DNA from: a virus
Virus record (IMG/VR): IMGVR_UViG_3300022934_000179
Span: 1 to 24,132 of that record
Length of the DNA: 24,132 nucleotides
Strand: one strand, 5' to 3'
Positions 1 through 5,011 of this stretch are shown here, piece after piece; within the stretch, counting starts at the first letter, position 1, and every line of letters begins with the position of its first letter. The notes beneath the pieces are model-generated. The model was given only the letters and a program-made list of their open reading frames with translations. It was not told where the DNA came from and searched no databases. Position numbers and translations under genes: made by a program.

Positions 1-106
1 GCACAAGCTCCTGTCTGACAGACGGCACCGCCACAACATCCCCACCAATTATCTCACGGAATCCTAACCATCTACTCTAGCCTCTATTCCGGGACTCCTA
101 GACACA

Positions 107-157
107 CGCGCCCTCCCCCTCCGTGGATCACGGACCGGTACCCTGGGGGAGGGCGCG
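107..157. repeat. Nested inverted repeat (13-bp stem with inner hairpin)
   Basis: The arm at 107-119 (CGCGCCCTCCCCC) is the exact reverse complement of 145-157. The 25-base interval contains a second perfect hairpin, TCCGTG-GAT-CACGGA, at 120-134. No T-run follows in either direction, so it is not a standard terminator. A cruciform, protein-binding site or RNA-stabilising structure is possible. Confidence 0.7.
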
Positions 158-168
158 CAACGTGCCAC

Positions 169-199
169 GTCCCACACTACCCTTTTGGGTATGTGGGAC
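169..199. repeat. Hairpin, 13-bp stem with one-base bulge and TTTT loop
   Basis: Left arm 169-182 (GTCCCACACTACCC) pairs with right arm 187-199 (GGGTATGTGGGAC), leaving one bulged C at 177 and a TTTT loop at 183-186. It lies between the terminator at 228-254 and the nested repeat at 107-157. Confidence 0.7.
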
Positions 200-227
200 A
201 CGCGGCGCCTTTGGGATAGGCAGGCAT

Positions 228-254
228 AAAAAAGCCCAGTCGGGACTGGGCTTT
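228..254 (-). terminator. Rho-independent terminator
   Basis: On the minus strand a 10-bp stem (AAAGCCCAGT pairing with ACTGGGCTTT) is followed by a run of six T. It stands about 45 bases after the stop of the leftward 72-aa gene and ends the last cassette of the accessory block. Confidence 0.88.
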
Positions 255-265
255 GGTTTGGGGTC

Positions 266-283
266 GGCGGCCCGAAGGCCGCC
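266..283 (-). other. UUCG-tetraloop hairpin in the 3' UTR
   Basis: Read leftward, GGCGGCC-TTCG-GGCCGCC forms a 7-bp GC-only stem closed by a C(UUCG)G loop, an exceptionally stable RNA fold. It lies between the stop codon of the 72-aa gene and the terminator. It may protect the transcript from 3' exonucleases or strengthen termination. Confidence 0.6.
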
Positions 284-297
284 AGTCGCGGAGTAGG

Positions 298-516
298 TTA
301 TTCCTCTTTTTCAATTTGAATAGAAGCGCCCTGAACTTGATACTTGTAGATCTTACCGGATAATTTTTTTATATCAGCAATGTCCCAAGAGTAAGGACGC
401 TCAACATTATCCGGCATATCGATGCCAGCTTCCAGAAGCTGATCCGCTATTCGGAGTGCTTCCGCCAGTGCTCGGGATTCGCTTTGTGTTAATGTAATGT
501 TAGTGTTCGATTTCAT
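298..516 (-). CDS. Hypothetical protein, 72 aa
   Basis: I do not recognise this gene. A GTG twelve bases upstream keeps the frame open, but that GTG lies inside the ribosome binding site. GGAGA stands 5 bases before the ATG at 516, so I chose that ATG. The product starts MKSNTNITLTQSESRALAEA, which reads as a beta strand followed by an amphipathic helix, a common start in small phage proteins. It has no cysteine cluster and no membrane segment and ends in an acidic EKEE tail. It is the only gene of the leftmost cassette: a promoter at 571-599 precedes it and a terminator at 228-254 follows. Confidence 0.7.
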   Translation of the reverse strand: MKSNTNITLTQSESRALAEALRIADQLLEAGIDMPDNVERPYSWDIADIKKLSGKIYKYQVQGASIQIEKEE

Positions 517-542
517 TTTATTCTCCACGAATATTTAAGTTT

Positions 543-566
543 ACATGCACCGGTATTGGCGCATGT
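543..566 (-). other. 5'-terminal stem-loop in the leader of the 72-aa gene
   Basis: On the leftward RNA, ACAUGCGCC pairs with GGUGCAUGU (9 bp, one G-U pair) around the loop AAUACC. The -10 box of the promoter at 571-599 places the RNA start at about 563-566, so the hairpin would lie at or very near the 5' end. Such hairpins can stabilise messages. Confidence 0.5.
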
Positions 567-570
567 CTGT

Positions 571-599
571 AGAATATGCGATTACTGTGTGCATGTCAA
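571..599 (-). promoter_or_regulatory. Sigma70-like promoter P1
   Basis: The -35 is TTGACA (594-599), the spacer is 17 bases and the -10 is TATTCT (571-576). The spacer starts TGCACACA, a degenerate version of the TACACATAAA box shared by neighbouring promoters. The TGA inside the -35 is also the stop codon of the upstream 33-aa gene. Confidence 0.75.
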
Positions 600-697
600 C
601 TAATTAAGAAGATCAGCACAGTCAAAAAATACCAGAACGTGACCGCTCCCAGAGCAGCGGCCACGAATCCCAGACCAAGTAAAAATTTATGCATCAT
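596..697 (-). CDS. Small single-pass membrane protein, 33 aa
   Basis: This short gene begins with two ATG codons (697 and 694) placed behind GGGAGCG, a good ribosome binding site. The product is almost entirely hydrophobic: a short N-terminal MMHK, then LLGLGFVAAALGAV and a second apolar run, enough for one long or two short membrane segments. Its start overlaps the end of the 74-aa gene (translational coupling is likely) and its TGA stop lies inside the -35 of the next promoter. Function is unknown; holin-like or signalling roles would be speculation. The hydrophobicity, ribosome binding site and coupling make it more likely real than chance. Confidence 0.6.
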   Translation of the reverse strand: MMHKFLLGLGFVAAALGAVTFWYFLTVLIFLIS

Positions 698-911
698 CGC
701 TCCCACGCCGCGCGGCTGCGCCGACTATTTCCAACATTTCCTCAAGTTGATCCAGTACCTTCTGGCGATTACCCCGCAGCCCCAACTCATCCTTAATAAT
801 TGAGTAGCACGTTCGACCGCGGCTCACTTGCATCCCCTTCATTTCAAGCTTCAGTCCATGCTTCAGGGTAATCAGTCTGGCCAGAGGGATTTGATCTCCG
901 GTGATAATCAT
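687..911 (-). CDS. Conserved small phage protein, 74 aa (MIITGDQI type)
   Basis: The product begins MIITGDQIPLARLITLKHG and contains EMKGMQVSRGRTCYSIIK followed by ELGLRG. I associate this pattern with small proteins found in many phage genomes, but I know no assigned function. It overlaps the upstream 88-aa gene by ATGA, and GAGG stands 8 bases before the ATG. Its C-terminus overlaps the start of the 33-aa membrane protein. It is the second gene of the three-gene cassette driven by the promoter at 1208-1236. The family resemblance is from memory; the coupling and ribosome binding site are read directly. Confidence 0.75.
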   Translation of the reverse strand: MIITGDQIPLARLITLKHGLKLEMKGMQVSRGRTCYSIIKDELGLRGNRQKVLDQLEEMLEIVGAAARRGSDDA

Positions 912-1174
912 TTGCTATACCTCGCGTATCGATTGCGTCTGATCTCCCGTCGAAGTTGACGGTGGCTGTGGTTGTAGTTTTGCTTTATATGCTTCAAGGC
1001 TATCGCCAATTTTTGAACGTTGCGGTCGAGGTGAATCACGCTAACGTCCGAGTCCTTCGCGCTCTCTTCTAGCTTATGCAGTCGCTGCTCAAACTCGTCG
1101 AAGTCGGGAAGCTCGTCGCTGATAGCATCAAATATATCGCTATCGTTAATATCAATGTCTACGCTTGCATACAT
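908..1174 (-). CDS. Hypothetical protein, 88 aa, acidic start and basic end
   Basis: First gene of its cassette. GGAG stands 8 bases before the ATG at 1174. The N-terminal third is very acidic (VDIDINDSDIFDAISDELPD). The middle looks helical and coiled-coil-like (EFEQRLHKLEESAKD) and the C-terminal 25 residues are strongly basic, with RREIRRNRYARYSK. Such bipolar small proteins can be adaptors or nucleic-acid binders, but I recognise no family and do not assign a function. Its TGA stop overlaps the next start as ATGA. Confidence 0.7.
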   Translation of the reverse strand: MYASVDIDINDSDIFDAISDELPDFDEFEQRLHKLEESAKDSDVSVIHLDRNVQKLAIALKHIKQNYNHSHRQLRREIRRNRYARYSK

Positions 1175-1207
1175 AATAAAATCTCCACGATTAGTTAATG
1201 AGTAGCC

Positions 1208-1236
1208 ATTATATGCGATTTTTATGTGTATGTCAA
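1208..1236 (-). promoter_or_regulatory. Sigma70-like promoter P2
   Basis: The -35 is TTGACA (1231-1236), the spacer is exactly 17 bases and the -10 is a perfect TATAAT (1208-1213). The spacer begins with the shared box TACACATAAA. It drives the 88-, 74- and 33-aa genes. Of all promoters here it is closest to the sigma70 consensus. Confidence 0.88.
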
Positions 1237-1303
1237 TTACTCAATTGTAACAAATTGTAACAAGCCTCCCCCACCCCCTGCGGGGGTCGTTTCACTTGGG
1301 GGA

Positions 1304-1334
1304 TAAAAAAACCCGCCCCCTTTCGAGGGCGGGC
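1304..1334 (-). terminator. Rho-independent terminator with GAAA loop
   Basis: On the leftward RNA, CCCGCCCUC pairs with GGGGGCGGG (9 bp, one G-U pair) around a GAAA tetraloop, followed by seven T. It ends the cassette holding the zinc-finger and DUF2958-like genes and isolates it from promoter P2. A second small hairpin, ACCCCC-TGC-GGGGGT, lies at 1273-1287 but has no T-run. Confidence 0.88.
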
Positions 1335-1391
1335 TCGCCGATCCGCGAGGCCAGGGCAAAAACGGGATAACCCCGACCCACGGCTCACGGC

Positions 1392-1415
1392 TCACTGCCC
1401 GTGGAGTGGCAGTGA
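1392..1415 (-). other. 3' UTR hairpin directly after the DUF2958-like gene
   Basis: TCACTGCC (1392-1399) is the exact reverse complement of GGCAGTGA (1408-1415), with an 8-base loop. It begins at the base next to the stop codon and lies about 60 bases before the terminator, so the mRNA end carries two structures. Confidence 0.5.
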
Positions 1416-1742
1416 TCAGGCCGCTATGCGGCCCGATTCTCGGGCTTCCCGCGCATACTCGGAAAGCGTCTTATCAGCATTAAAAGCCAAATCTCTCTCC
1501 ACTGGCAGACCCAGTGGCGGGAAGCGCAGCCCCTCAAGCTCGGACTGGGAAACGTAACCCAATTCAGGAAAGCCCATGCCCAGATCGCAAAGGCCAAAAA
1601 GCGTATCATCATCGATCCGCTCCGAGATCAGCCAAGTACACGCCCCGCCCCCAAATAATTTAACGACCGGTCGGCGCGTGGATTCGTCCGCGCTCGCGTT
1701 AGCCGCGAGCGCCTTTTCGATTTCTTTTGTAAACAGTTTCAC
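1416..1742 (-). CDS. DUF2958-like protein, 108 aa
   Basis: The product opens with MKLFTKEIEKAL and contains a W residue, FGLCDLG, ELGYVSQSELE and GLPVERDLAF. These match my recollection of the DUF2958 family, small proteins common in phages and conjugative elements and of unknown function. The start is a GTG overlapping the stop of the upstream gene as GTGA. Residues 12-18 (LAANASA) are encoded by a perfect DNA palindrome that also occurs in the upstream gene; family members usually lack this segment, so I infer an insertion. The gene is last in the cassette that starts at the promoter at 1973-2003. Confidence 0.75.
   Translation of the reverse strand: MKLFTKEIEKALAANASADESTRRPVVKLFGGGACTWLISERIDDDTLFGLCDLGMGFPELGYVSQSELEGLRFPPLGLPVERDLAFNADKTLSEYAREARESGRIAA
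1690..1712. repeat. Palindromic micro-repeat inside the DUF2958-like gene
   Basis: GCGCTCGCG, loop TTAGC, CGCGAGCGC form a perfect 9-bp inverted repeat. A near-identical copy lies at 1888-1908, and both are translated in the same frame as LAANAS-A. See findings. Confidence 0.8.
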
Positions 1743-1942
1743 GCTGTCACCCCCATGCCGCGCAGCCGCGCCGGCAATACTAGCTCATCATTGCACAGGT
1801 CGCAGGCGCGACCAGTGTCGCCAAATTCCCCGCCGCCCAAAGGCCACGGGTTATTGCCATCGAACCATTCAATAGCTCGGTTGCCCGCGCTCGCGTTGGC
1901 CGCGAGCGATTGATCACAGATAATGCATTTTTTCTCAGTCAT
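1739..1942 (-). CDS. Zinc-finger-like protein, 67 aa
   Basis: The start chosen is the ATG at 1942, with GGGAG 8 bases upstream; a longer frame begins inside the leader. The product has CIIC at residues 6-9 and CDLC at about 45-48, with an intervening NNPWPLGGG loop and a CDLCNDELVLPARLR end. Many small phage proteins pair a CxxC with NPWPL and CDxCN, probably as a treble-clef-like zinc site. Partner and function are unknown. Between the first CxxC and the NPWPL loop lies the palindrome-encoded LAANASAG segment. It overlaps the DUF2958-like gene by 4 bases. Confidence 0.72.
   Translation of the reverse strand: MTEKKCIICDQSLAANASAGNRAIEWFDGNNPWPLGGGEFGDTGRACDLCNDELVLPARLRGMGVTA
1888..1908. repeat. 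Second copy of the palindromic micro-repeat
   Basis: CGCTCGCG, loop TTGGC, CGCGAGCG form a perfect 8-bp inverted repeat. It differs from the copy at 1690-1712 by one loop base and the outermost pair. Confidence 0.8.
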
Positions 1943-1972
1943 TGTTTCGACTCCCGTTTTGGTTGAGGGGCC

Positions 1973-2003
1973 ATTATACACATATCCATTGCATATGTGT
2001 CAA
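1973..2003 (-). promoter_or_regulatory. Sigma70-like promoter P3 with internal operator-like dyad
   Basis: TTGACA (1998-2003) and TATAAT (1973-1978) are separated by 19 bases; TGTATA at 17 bases is an alternative -10. The spacer region is a near-complete dyad: ACACATAT at 1978-1985 is the exact reverse complement of ATATGTGT at 1993-2000, with 7 bases between. The half site resembles the ACACATA box of the other promoters. Confidence 0.78.
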
Positions 2004-2081
2004 CCCCCGACCCCCACGGCCCACGGGTCAAAAACTTTACCTTGACAGGGGCGGGCCGCGGGGCGCTTGTTTCACTGTTAA
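2004..2081. other. Short GC-rich gap with CCCACGGCCCACGGG words
   Basis: This gap between the 98-aa gene and promoter P3 contains a CCCACGGCCCACGGG run at about 2013-2027 and a CCGCGG-centred GC-rich run near 2046-2064. I see no gene and no clear terminator with a T-run. Confidence 0.5.
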
Positions 2082-2378
2082 TTACCACAGCGACTCATCC
2101 GGCCCGAAATGATCGTTTAACTCCGCGATGATGTCGGGCGGTAGGTAGAATGCAGGGTTGGTATAACCGACTCTGACGCTTTCAGGATATATGCTCTCCC
2201 CGTCTTTAATGATATCCATGATCATATAATTGTGAATCCCCCAAGTGTCGCAGTTGGTTTCATATCCCAAAGCCTCAATAACGCCGGCCACTTTATCGGT
2301 AAAATTAAGGCCGTCGCCGTCGTTAAATCCAAATTTAGAAAAGGCCTCGCCCCAAAACCATTCTATTGTTTCAATCAT
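2082..2378 (-). CDS. Hypothetical protein, 98 aa
   Basis: The start chosen is the ATG at 2378, because AGGA stands 7 bases upstream. An upstream in-frame ATG at 2477 would run through the whole overlapping 57-aa gene and is less likely. The product begins MIETIEWFWGEAFSKFGF, includes DKVAGVIEALGYE, and continues with aromatic and hydrophobic residues to GPDESLW. The pattern of an acidic helix then a beta-rich part is seen in small phage proteins, but I recognise no family. It overlaps the 57-aa gene by 8 bases and ends the three-gene cassette that starts at the promoter at 2842-2870. Confidence 0.65.
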   Translation of the reverse strand: MIETIEWFWGEAFSKFGFNDGDGLNFTDKVAGVIEALGYETNCDTWGIHNYMIMDIIKDGESIYPESVRVGYTNPAFYLPPDIIAELNDHFGPDESLW

Positions 2379-2544
2379 GAATAATTCCTGCCTCAAGTAA
2401 TGCCGCGCAATTGCGACCGAAAAAGCCCTGCAATTGATAGGCAAGGCCGGTATCGTGCAGATACTGCCAAGCGTCAATTACATCATCCGGTTGCGCCGTA
2501 TCGTCTAAACCCTCTGCTATCTGTACCGCTTCGAAAGCTGTCAT
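2371..2544 (-). CDS. Small conserved phage protein, 57 aa (AWQYLHDTGLAYQLQG type)
   Basis: The ATG follows the upstream stop directly (TAAATG). The product begins MTAFEAVQIAEG and carries AWQYLHDTGLAYQLQGFFGR, then a short helix with LLEAGI. I recall very similar small proteins across unrelated phages (pattern AWQYL-x-DTGL-xx-QLQG-xx-GR), with no known function. It is shorter than most gene-calling cut-offs and would be missed easily. Its end overlaps the 98-aa gene by 8 bases, so translation is probably coupled. Confidence 0.82.
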   Translation of the reverse strand: MTAFEAVQIAEGLDDTAQPDDVIDAWQYLHDTGLAYQLQGFFGRNCAALLEAGIIHD

Positions 2545-2808
2545 TTAGAATTCCCCCGCCATCATTAAATAGTCTTCAGGCGACCACTCATCCGGAAAGT
2601 CCGAAAAATCCTGTAACTGTCCGCTAATCGCCGCGCGTTTAGGGTCGACCACTGGCCGGTTACATGGGTCAGTCCGGTCGCCATCGTCATATAGTGCATT
2701 GCACCCTAGCCTTGCAAATAGTTTCGCCCGCTGCTGAAAGGTATCTTCGAAATCGTGCAAGGTCTCAATTTCCCATGGTTCCCCGCAGTGTCTGCAATAT
2801 ATATCCAT
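2545..2808 (-). CDS. Zinc-ribbon protein, 87 aa
   Basis: CRHCGEPWE at residues 5-13 gives one CxxC pair; C35 (GCNAL) and C49 (DPCNR) could supply the second pair. Small phage proteins starting with CRxCGEPW are common and uncharacterised; zinc binding is likely. GGGA stands 8 bases before the ATG. It is the first gene behind the promoter at 2842-2870. Its TAA is followed directly by the start of the 57-aa gene, so the two are translated in series. Confidence 0.78.
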   Translation of the reverse strand: MDIYCRHCGEPWEIETLHDFEDTFQQRAKLFARLGCNALYDDGDRTDPCNRPVVDPKRAAISGQLQDFSDFPDEWSPEDYLMMAGEF

Positions 2809-2841
2809 CGTTTAATTCCCGTTTTGGTTAGTTGAGATTGG

Positions 2842-2870
2842 AATATATGTGTTTTTTATGTGTACGTCAA
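2842..2870 (-). promoter_or_regulatory. Sigma70-like promoter P4
   Basis: TTGACG (2865-2870), 17-base spacer starting TACACATAAA, then TATATT (2842-2847). The TGA in the -35 is the stop codon of the upstream GP88-like gene. The leader contains CAAAACGGGA, shared with two neighbouring cassettes. Confidence 0.82.
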
Positions 2871-3586
2871 CCCAAAGAAAAGGCCGGTATTCTGTTGGCG
2901 TCAATTACGAAACTTGAGTGCAATGGATCAATCTGCCTACCGCGCGGTGGCTTGTATTTCAGGCCGACTATTTTGCCGCGCTGCTGAAGGTTGATAATGT
3001 CGCTATTGTCACCATTGACCACTGGCCGACCTAAAAACGTTTTAGGCATACCGCCATGAAATACTGCTGAAATCGGTCGATCTGTATTCAATGCTGTTTC
3101 GACCTGGGGTCGATATCGTTCCGCATTGGAATAGCTGAACATTAGCTGATAGTTATCAGGAACCCGATCAAGTCTTTTAGCTATTTTGGTGTAATCAAAC
3201 AGATTCAATTTCGGGAAATTCTGAGGTATTGCGCCATTGGCTTCTAATTCGTATTGAATATCCGAAAGCACATTTAGCCGCACATATGGCTCGACGTTAT
3301 TACGCTCGCATAGCTTTTGAAAATTGTGCAATTCGTTATAGAGCAATTCCAGAAAGCCGGCGCGGTCTTGCATGTAGAAATCGGTTTTACGCTGTCGCCC
3401 CTCACTCACGTTAGACATACCGCCACGGCCCGCAGCCTCAAGGCAAGGCAATTCGCATTCCGCGGTTTTACGCATAGGACAAAGCGAATCATTCGGTTTT
3501 AAGGATAAACCCGCGACCCGTATAGCTTTATCGCGGTTATTTTTGCGTAGCTTTGTGTTGCCGCCACTGGTGTCCAATAGTTTCAT
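2867..3586 (-). CDS. GP88-family phage protein, 239 aa
   Basis: Several blocks match the mycobacteriophage gene product 88 family as I remember it: a GGNTKLRKNN start, a cysteine cluster C36-x7-C44-x3-C48 followed by GRGGM, RQRKTDFYMQDRAGF, VRLNVLSDIQYE, LFDYTKIAKRL, NYQLMFSYSNAE, AVFHGGMP, and GRPVVNGDNSD near the C-terminus. The family is widespread in phages and plasmids; its biochemical role is unknown to me. The three conserved cysteines might bind metal. The start ATG has GGGA 7 bases upstream. It is alone in its cassette, with the promoter at 3620-3648, and its TGA stop lies in the -35 of the next promoter. Confidence 0.87.
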   Translation of the reverse strand: MKLLDTSGGNTKLRKNNRDKAIRVAGLSLKPNDSLCPMRKTAECELPCLEAAGRGGMSNVSEGRQRKTDFYMQDRAGFLELLYNELHNFQKLCERNNVEPYVRLNVLSDIQYELEANGAIPQNFPKLNLFDYTKIAKRLDRVPDNYQLMFSYSNAERYRPQVETALNTDRPISAVFHGGMPKTFLGRPVVNGDNSDIINLQQRGKIVGLKYKPPRGRQIDPLHSSFVIDANRIPAFSLG

Positions 3587-3619
3587 TTTTGATTCCCGTT
3601 TTATGGTGGATTTAAGGCA

Positions 3620-3648
3620 AATATATAGAATGTTTATGTGGGCGTCAA
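3620..3648 (-). promoter_or_regulatory. Sigma70-like promoter P5
   Basis: TTGACG (3643-3648), 17-base spacer starting CCCACATAAA, then TATATT (3620-3625). The TGA inside the -35 ends the upstream 66-aa gene. Twelve consecutive spacer bases (CACATAAACATT) are shared with promoter P6. Confidence 0.82.
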
Positions 3649-3845
3649 CTATCCTCAGGGAACAGTTGTTCCGCTGTCATTGTAATTACATCCCAATCGA
3701 CCCCAATATTTGCGTCGAAATTCTCGGCCAAAACATAAAGGACATCATTCGCTTGCTCATTATTCAGGTCAGGTCGGACGCTTTGAACATCCTCGACATT
3801 CCATTTAATAACCAATGTTTCGGTTTTTTCGTCATAAAAAGCCAT
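3645..3845 (-). CDS. Small conserved phage protein, 66 aa
   Basis: AGGGG, partly inside the upstream stop, stands 6 bases before the ATG. The product reads as beta-helix-helix-beta: MAFYDEKTETLVIKW, then VQSVRPDLNNEQANDVLYVL and a GVDWDVI strand. Proteins with a D-x-RPDL-x-x-EQ helix followed by G-x-(D/N)WDVI recur in phage and plasmid accessory regions; I know no function. It is the second gene of its cassette and its TGA is inside the -35 of the next promoter. Confidence 0.75.
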   Translation of the reverse strand: MAFYDEKTETLVIKWNVEDVQSVRPDLNNEQANDVLYVLAENFDANIGVDWDVITMTAEQLFPEDS

Positions 3846-3854
3846 CTCAAACCC

Positions 3855-4187
3855 CTATCCGAATTCAGAAATTTCAGCCTCGAGCCGTATACGCGCCTCA
3901 CGCATTACAGAGGCTAAGTACACGCCATCCTCTGTATCCACTAGGCCGTCCCTGAAAACCTCTTCACCAAACTCTAAAGCCCCGACGCGATCCTTCATTA
4001 CGTCTAGCCGGTTTTCGTCCAGTTGTTTTTTCAACGTTTTTATATAGCTGTCCAATTTTTCCTGAGTTTTAAAATCAGAACGAATGTCGAGAGTGCCACT
4101 TACCCCAACGTCCCAACTCCAGTACTCCAGAATTTTCAACAAATACTCTGCATACGGTCTTAATTCTTTTTCACTTCTTTCCATCAT
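3855..4187 (-). CDS. Hypothetical protein, 110 aa
   Basis: Two adjacent ATG codons (4187 and 4184) follow GGGGAAACG, so either could start. The product is mostly helical and charged, with a possible coiled coil around DSYIKTLKKQLDENRLD and a C-terminal helix REARIRLEAEISEF. There are no cysteines and no membrane segment. I do not recognise it. It is the first gene behind the promoter at 4219-4247 and is followed, nine bases on, by the 66-aa gene. Confidence 0.7.
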   Translation of the reverse strand: MMERSEKELRPYAEYLLKILEYWSWDVGVSGTLDIRSDFKTQEKLDSYIKTLKKQLDENRLDVMKDRVGALEFGEEVFRDGLVDTEDGVYLASVMREARIRLEAEISEFG

Positions 4188-4218
4188 CGTTTCCCCGTTA
4201 TACGGTCAATTTGAGGCG

Positions 4219-4247
4219 AATGTATAGAATGTTTATGTGTACGTCAA
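4219..4247 (-). promoter_or_regulatory. Sigma70-like promoter P6
   Basis: TTGACG (4242-4247), 17-base spacer TACACATAAACATTCTA, then TACATT (4219-4224). The TGA in the -35 ends the upstream 205-aa gene. Confidence 0.8.
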
Positions 4248-4861
4248 GCCTTAAAAATTTCCTGTAAAACCCGAGCATGGTATTCCCTGATCCGATAAAT
4301 GTTTTGATTATTTTCTTTTTTCCACCGCTCCAGAACCCTTCCCACTATGGCGGGGCATAGAAACCAGTCCCATGTTTCAAAGGCCGACATGATGGTTTTA
4401 CCATCATTGAAATACCGCTTTGCACATTCAACAAAGTCGTGCCAATCGTCGAACTTTGCGTCAACCAATTCATGAAAGTCCATCGCCATCATGGCGCACT
4501 GTTCTCTCCACTCATATTGGCCGCACCATTCGTCATGGTGAGGGAGCTTACTGCCAATCGGATCGGCATCTATTGCCTCAGAATAAACAATAGCGTCTGA
4601 GCAGTAGTTCAAAATATTGTCATCATGTTCTGGAAGGGTGAATTCACTAACTTCAATCAATTGATCTGTGTCCTGATAGGCATTGATAGCCATCTTCCAG
4701 TTTTTAGGGTCAGGGTCACTAGCACTGGGGTCGAGGTCAATATGAAAGGTTGACTTCTCTAGACCGTCATCGTTTACGTTATCTATCGACAAGACAGTGT
4801 CAGCGGGGAAGCCGTTTTCAATGGCTTCATGTAGTTGGTTAATCAATTCTTCTATTGTCAT
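4244..4861 (-). CDS. Hypothetical protein, 205 aa
   Basis: AGGAG stands 8 bases before the ATG at 4861. The N-terminus MTIEELINQLHEAIENG and a following run of alternating hydrophobic and acidic residues suggest a mixed alpha/beta domain to about residue 75. The rest is rich in Trp, His and acidic residues (HHDEWCGQYEWREQC, then FETWDWF) and ends in a basic helix with ERWKKENN. I do not recognise a family; metal binding through the His/Cys-rich middle is only a guess. Its start overlaps the preceding 40-aa gene by 23 bases, and its stop lies in the next -35 box. Confidence 0.7.
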   Translation of the reverse strand: MTIEELINQLHEAIENGFPADTVLSIDNVNDDGLEKSTFHIDLDPSASDPDPKNWKMAINAYQDTDQLIEVSEFTLPEHDDNILNYCSDAIVYSEAIDADPIGSKLPHHDEWCGQYEWREQCAMMAMDFHELVDAKFDDWHDFVECAKRYFNDGKTIMSAFETWDWFLCPAIVGRVLERWKKENNQNIYRIREYHARVLQEIFKA

Positions 4862-4961
4862 TTCTGCGTCTCCTCTCTTCCTTTTCCTTTAATCGGCGAA
4901 TAGTTTCTTTCGTTCCTGGACCCCTGATCCATTTCTCAAGTAAATAAAATATGAACATCAT
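4839..4961 (-). CDS. Small basic protein, 40 aa
   Basis: A short frame begins with two ATG codons (4961 and 4958) directly behind a perfect AGGAGG. The second ATG is better spaced (4 bases). The product has a short apolar N-terminus (MMFIFYLLEKWI) followed by a very basic, charged half rich in KEKEERRRRN. It could be a small peripheral membrane or nucleic-acid-binding peptide, or a leader peptide for the overlapping 205-aa gene. The promoter at 4983-5011 places it first in its transcript. The strong ribosome binding site is the main reason to believe in it. Confidence 0.6.
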   Translation of the reverse strand: MMFIFYLLEKWIRGPGTKETIRRLKEKEERRRRNDNRRID

Positions 4962-4982
4962 GCCTCCTAGATATGAGACATT

Positions 4983-5011
4983 ATTATATGGGGCTATCTA
5001 GTAGGAGTCAA
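4983..5011 (-). promoter_or_regulatory. Sigma70-like promoter P7
   Basis: TTGACT (5006-5011), 17-base spacer, perfect TATAAT (4983-4988). The spacer is CCTACTAGATAGCCCCA and lacks the ACACATA box. The TAG stop of the upstream nuclease gene lies inside this spacer. Confidence 0.82.

Larger units (their letters stand above)
1..297. other. Gene-free left end with stacked hairpins
   Basis: I see no credible gene here on either strand. The stretch lies 3' of the leftward 72-aa gene. It holds, from right to left, a C(UUCG)G-type hairpin (266-283), an intrinsic terminator (228-254), a 13-bp stem with a TTTT loop (169-199) and a 13-bp stem enclosing a second hairpin (107-157). A short odd palindrome, GTCTG-A-CAGAC, lies at 13-23. 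Bases 24-106 show no recognisable signal. The density of structure exceeds what termination alone needs, so this may be a boundary between transcription units or a processing or packaging region. Confidence 0.6.

Noticed and set aside
3543-3917. Rightward 124-codon frame across promoter P5
   Set aside because: It crosses three leftward genes and a strong leftward promoter, with no start signal of its own.
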